Positions 5,466 through 5,939 of a stretch of DNA of 5,939 nucleotides are shown here, piece by piece; within the stretch, counting starts at the first letter, position 1, and each line of letters opens with the position of its first letter. The stretch lies in contig NZ_QUEP01000031.1 of NCBI RefSeq assembly GCF_003478035.1, forward strand, positions 1 to 5,939. The letters are read 5' to 3'. Below the pieces are notes generated by a model that saw only the letters and a program-made list of their open reading frames with translations, had not been told where the DNA came from and searched no databases. Source of the DNA: Clostridium sp. OF03-18AA (GTDB lineage Bacteria > Bacillota > Clostridia > Lachnospirales > Lachnospiraceae). The position numbers were made by a program, and so were the translations under genes.

Positions 5466-5724
5466 TCAGCGCCTCCATCAGATCTGCAACGCTATCAAAC
5501 GGACCATACATATCCTCTCCCTTTTCTGCCGCCTCCATCGCCGCATAGGTAACAGCATTCGGCTCGTCAACCTTGACTTCAAAGGGAAGTCCATGACACC
5601 TAAGTGCCTGTCGATAAAAAATACCCGTTGCCGTACTCAAATCCATTCCGAGGGACTTAAAGAGAGCTGCCGCCTGTGCTTTCAGCTCCGGCTCCATTCT
5701 TATCGTCATATTTCCTTTAGCCAT
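5458..5724 (-). CDS. dinJ: DinJ/RelB-family antitoxin
   Basis: This 88-residue antitoxin neutralises the YafQ toxin encoded by the next, overlapping gene and probably represses the operon. The N-terminus (GNMTIRMEPELK) and the following helices form the ribbon-helix-helix DNA-binding part. DLSTATGIFYRQAL and the GLPFEV stretch are typical of RelB/DinJ, and the C-terminal half is the toxin-wrapping region. The frame stays open to 5799, but I choose the ATG at 5724. It has an AAAGGAG ribosome binding site seven bases upstream (5732-5738), the RHH starts there, and the longer form would be translated through the promoter at 5765-5793. A palindrome over the -35 box is the likely operator. Confidence 0.92.
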   Translation of the reverse strand: MAKGNMTIRMEPELKAQAAALFKSLGMDLSTATGIFYRQALRCHGLPFEVKVDEPNAVTYAAMEAAEKGEDMYGPFDSVADLMEALNA

Positions 5725-5764
5725 AATAGCACTCCTTTCCTCGTCATTTTTAGCTTGCACTAAT

Positions 5765-5793
5765 ATTATATTCAATATTCGTGACATTTGCAA
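5765..5793 (-). promoter_or_regulatory. Consensus promoter of the toxin-antitoxin operon
   Basis: Minus-strand TTGCAA (5793-5788), a 17-base spacer and a perfect TATAAT (5770-5765) lie about 40 bases before the antitoxin ATG. This is one of the two best promoters in the window. With only 33 bases between toxin and HTH gene, it may also serve that gene and, by read-through, the methyltransferase. Confidence 0.78.
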
Positions 5794-5808
5794 GTGCATT
5801 GCAAATGT
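5784..5808. promoter_or_regulatory. Palindromic operator of the antitoxin
   Basis: The perfect 10-bp arms ACATTTGCAA (5784-5793) and TTGCAAATGT (5799-5808) are separated by five bases. One arm contains the -35 box. A third TTGCAA lies at 5813-5818. Antitoxins of the RelB/DinJ family bind such palindromes as dimers and repress their own operon, so this is the expected autoregulatory site. The palindrome is seen directly; binding is inferred. Confidence 0.7.
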
Positions 5809-5909
5809 TTTTTTGCAACTTTTCTATGAACAGTGCTTTCTATATGCTAACACCGCAGCGTGTACATTTAGGGGGTGAAAAAGCCTTATTTCGCGCGGTT
5901 TTCAAGCCT

Positions 5910-5926
5910 CGTTTTCGGTGGGGTAA
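5910..5926. repeat. Right copy of an imperfect inverted repeat at the window ends
   Basis: CGTTTTCGGTGGGGTAA is an inverted near-copy of 4-21. Between it and the operator at 5784-5808 (about 5819-5909) I see no gene, terminator or convincing promoter. Short open frames there have no usable start with a ribosome binding site and no family resemblance. Confidence 0.5.
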
Positions 5927-5939
5927 TATAAAAACCCTT

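Noticed and set aside
5725..5799. Upstream extension of the antitoxin by 25 residues
   Set aside because: It would cover the promoter and part of the operator, and the inner ATG at 5724 has a far better ribosome binding site.
5869..5933. Short plus-strand open frame starting GTG after an AGGGG tract
   Set aside because: It is fewer than 20 codons, has no family resemblance and overlaps the end repeat.

Overview
The window looks like a small mobilisable plasmid, or a plasmid-like element, from an anaerobic low-GC-phylum Gram-positive of the Clostridia (gut Oscillospiraceae or Lachnospiraceae type). This rests on the MobV relaxase, the primase-type replication protein, the YafQ/DinJ pair, a cysteine-rich KTR fragment and strong AGGAGG-like ribosome binding sites. 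Host assignment is inference. Every gene I accept lies on the minus strand, so the map is best read from 5939 down to 1.

Region by region on the minus strand: 5939-5809 holds no recognisable gene. A consensus promoter overlapped by a palindrome (5765-5808) drives a DinJ/RelB antitoxin (5724-5458) and an overlapping YafQ toxin (5465-5187). Next comes a small TTG-started protein with an N-terminal helix-turn-helix and a coiled coil (5153-4671). Its own coding DNA carries ten TTTCGC-type boxes in two clusters with identical 9-13-9-13 spacing. Base composition then becomes AT-rich. A 5'-truncated cysteine-rich KTR gene (about 4660-4529) is followed by an intact radical-SAM methyltransferase of the RlmN/Cfr family (4512-3529), closed by a good intrinsic terminator (3501-3454). 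A 368-base gap (3528-3161) contains this terminator, a chain of hairpins that is a candidate oriT, and the mob promoter. The MobV relaxase (3160-1913) follows. A 415-base gap (1912-1498) holds a consensus promoter inside an inverted repeat and a long, highly structured leader. The last gene is a primase-polymerase (AEP) type replication protein (1497-46), followed directly by a stem-loop (44-9).

How the parts fit: the AEP protein probably starts or primes replication. MobV with the hairpin region allows mobilisation by a helper element. The toxin-antitoxin pair and the HTH/coiled-coil protein with its intragenic boxes look like maintenance or partition functions. The RlmN/Cfr-like enzyme is the cargo and could affect susceptibility to ribosome-targeting antibiotics. 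The AT-rich KTR fragment plus methyltransferase block looks inserted between a GC-richer backbone on each side.

The two window ends are near-perfect inverted copies of each other (4-21 and 5910-5926). This fits a circular molecule opened inside a palindrome, or terminal inverted repeats of a linear element. The sequence alone does not decide which.
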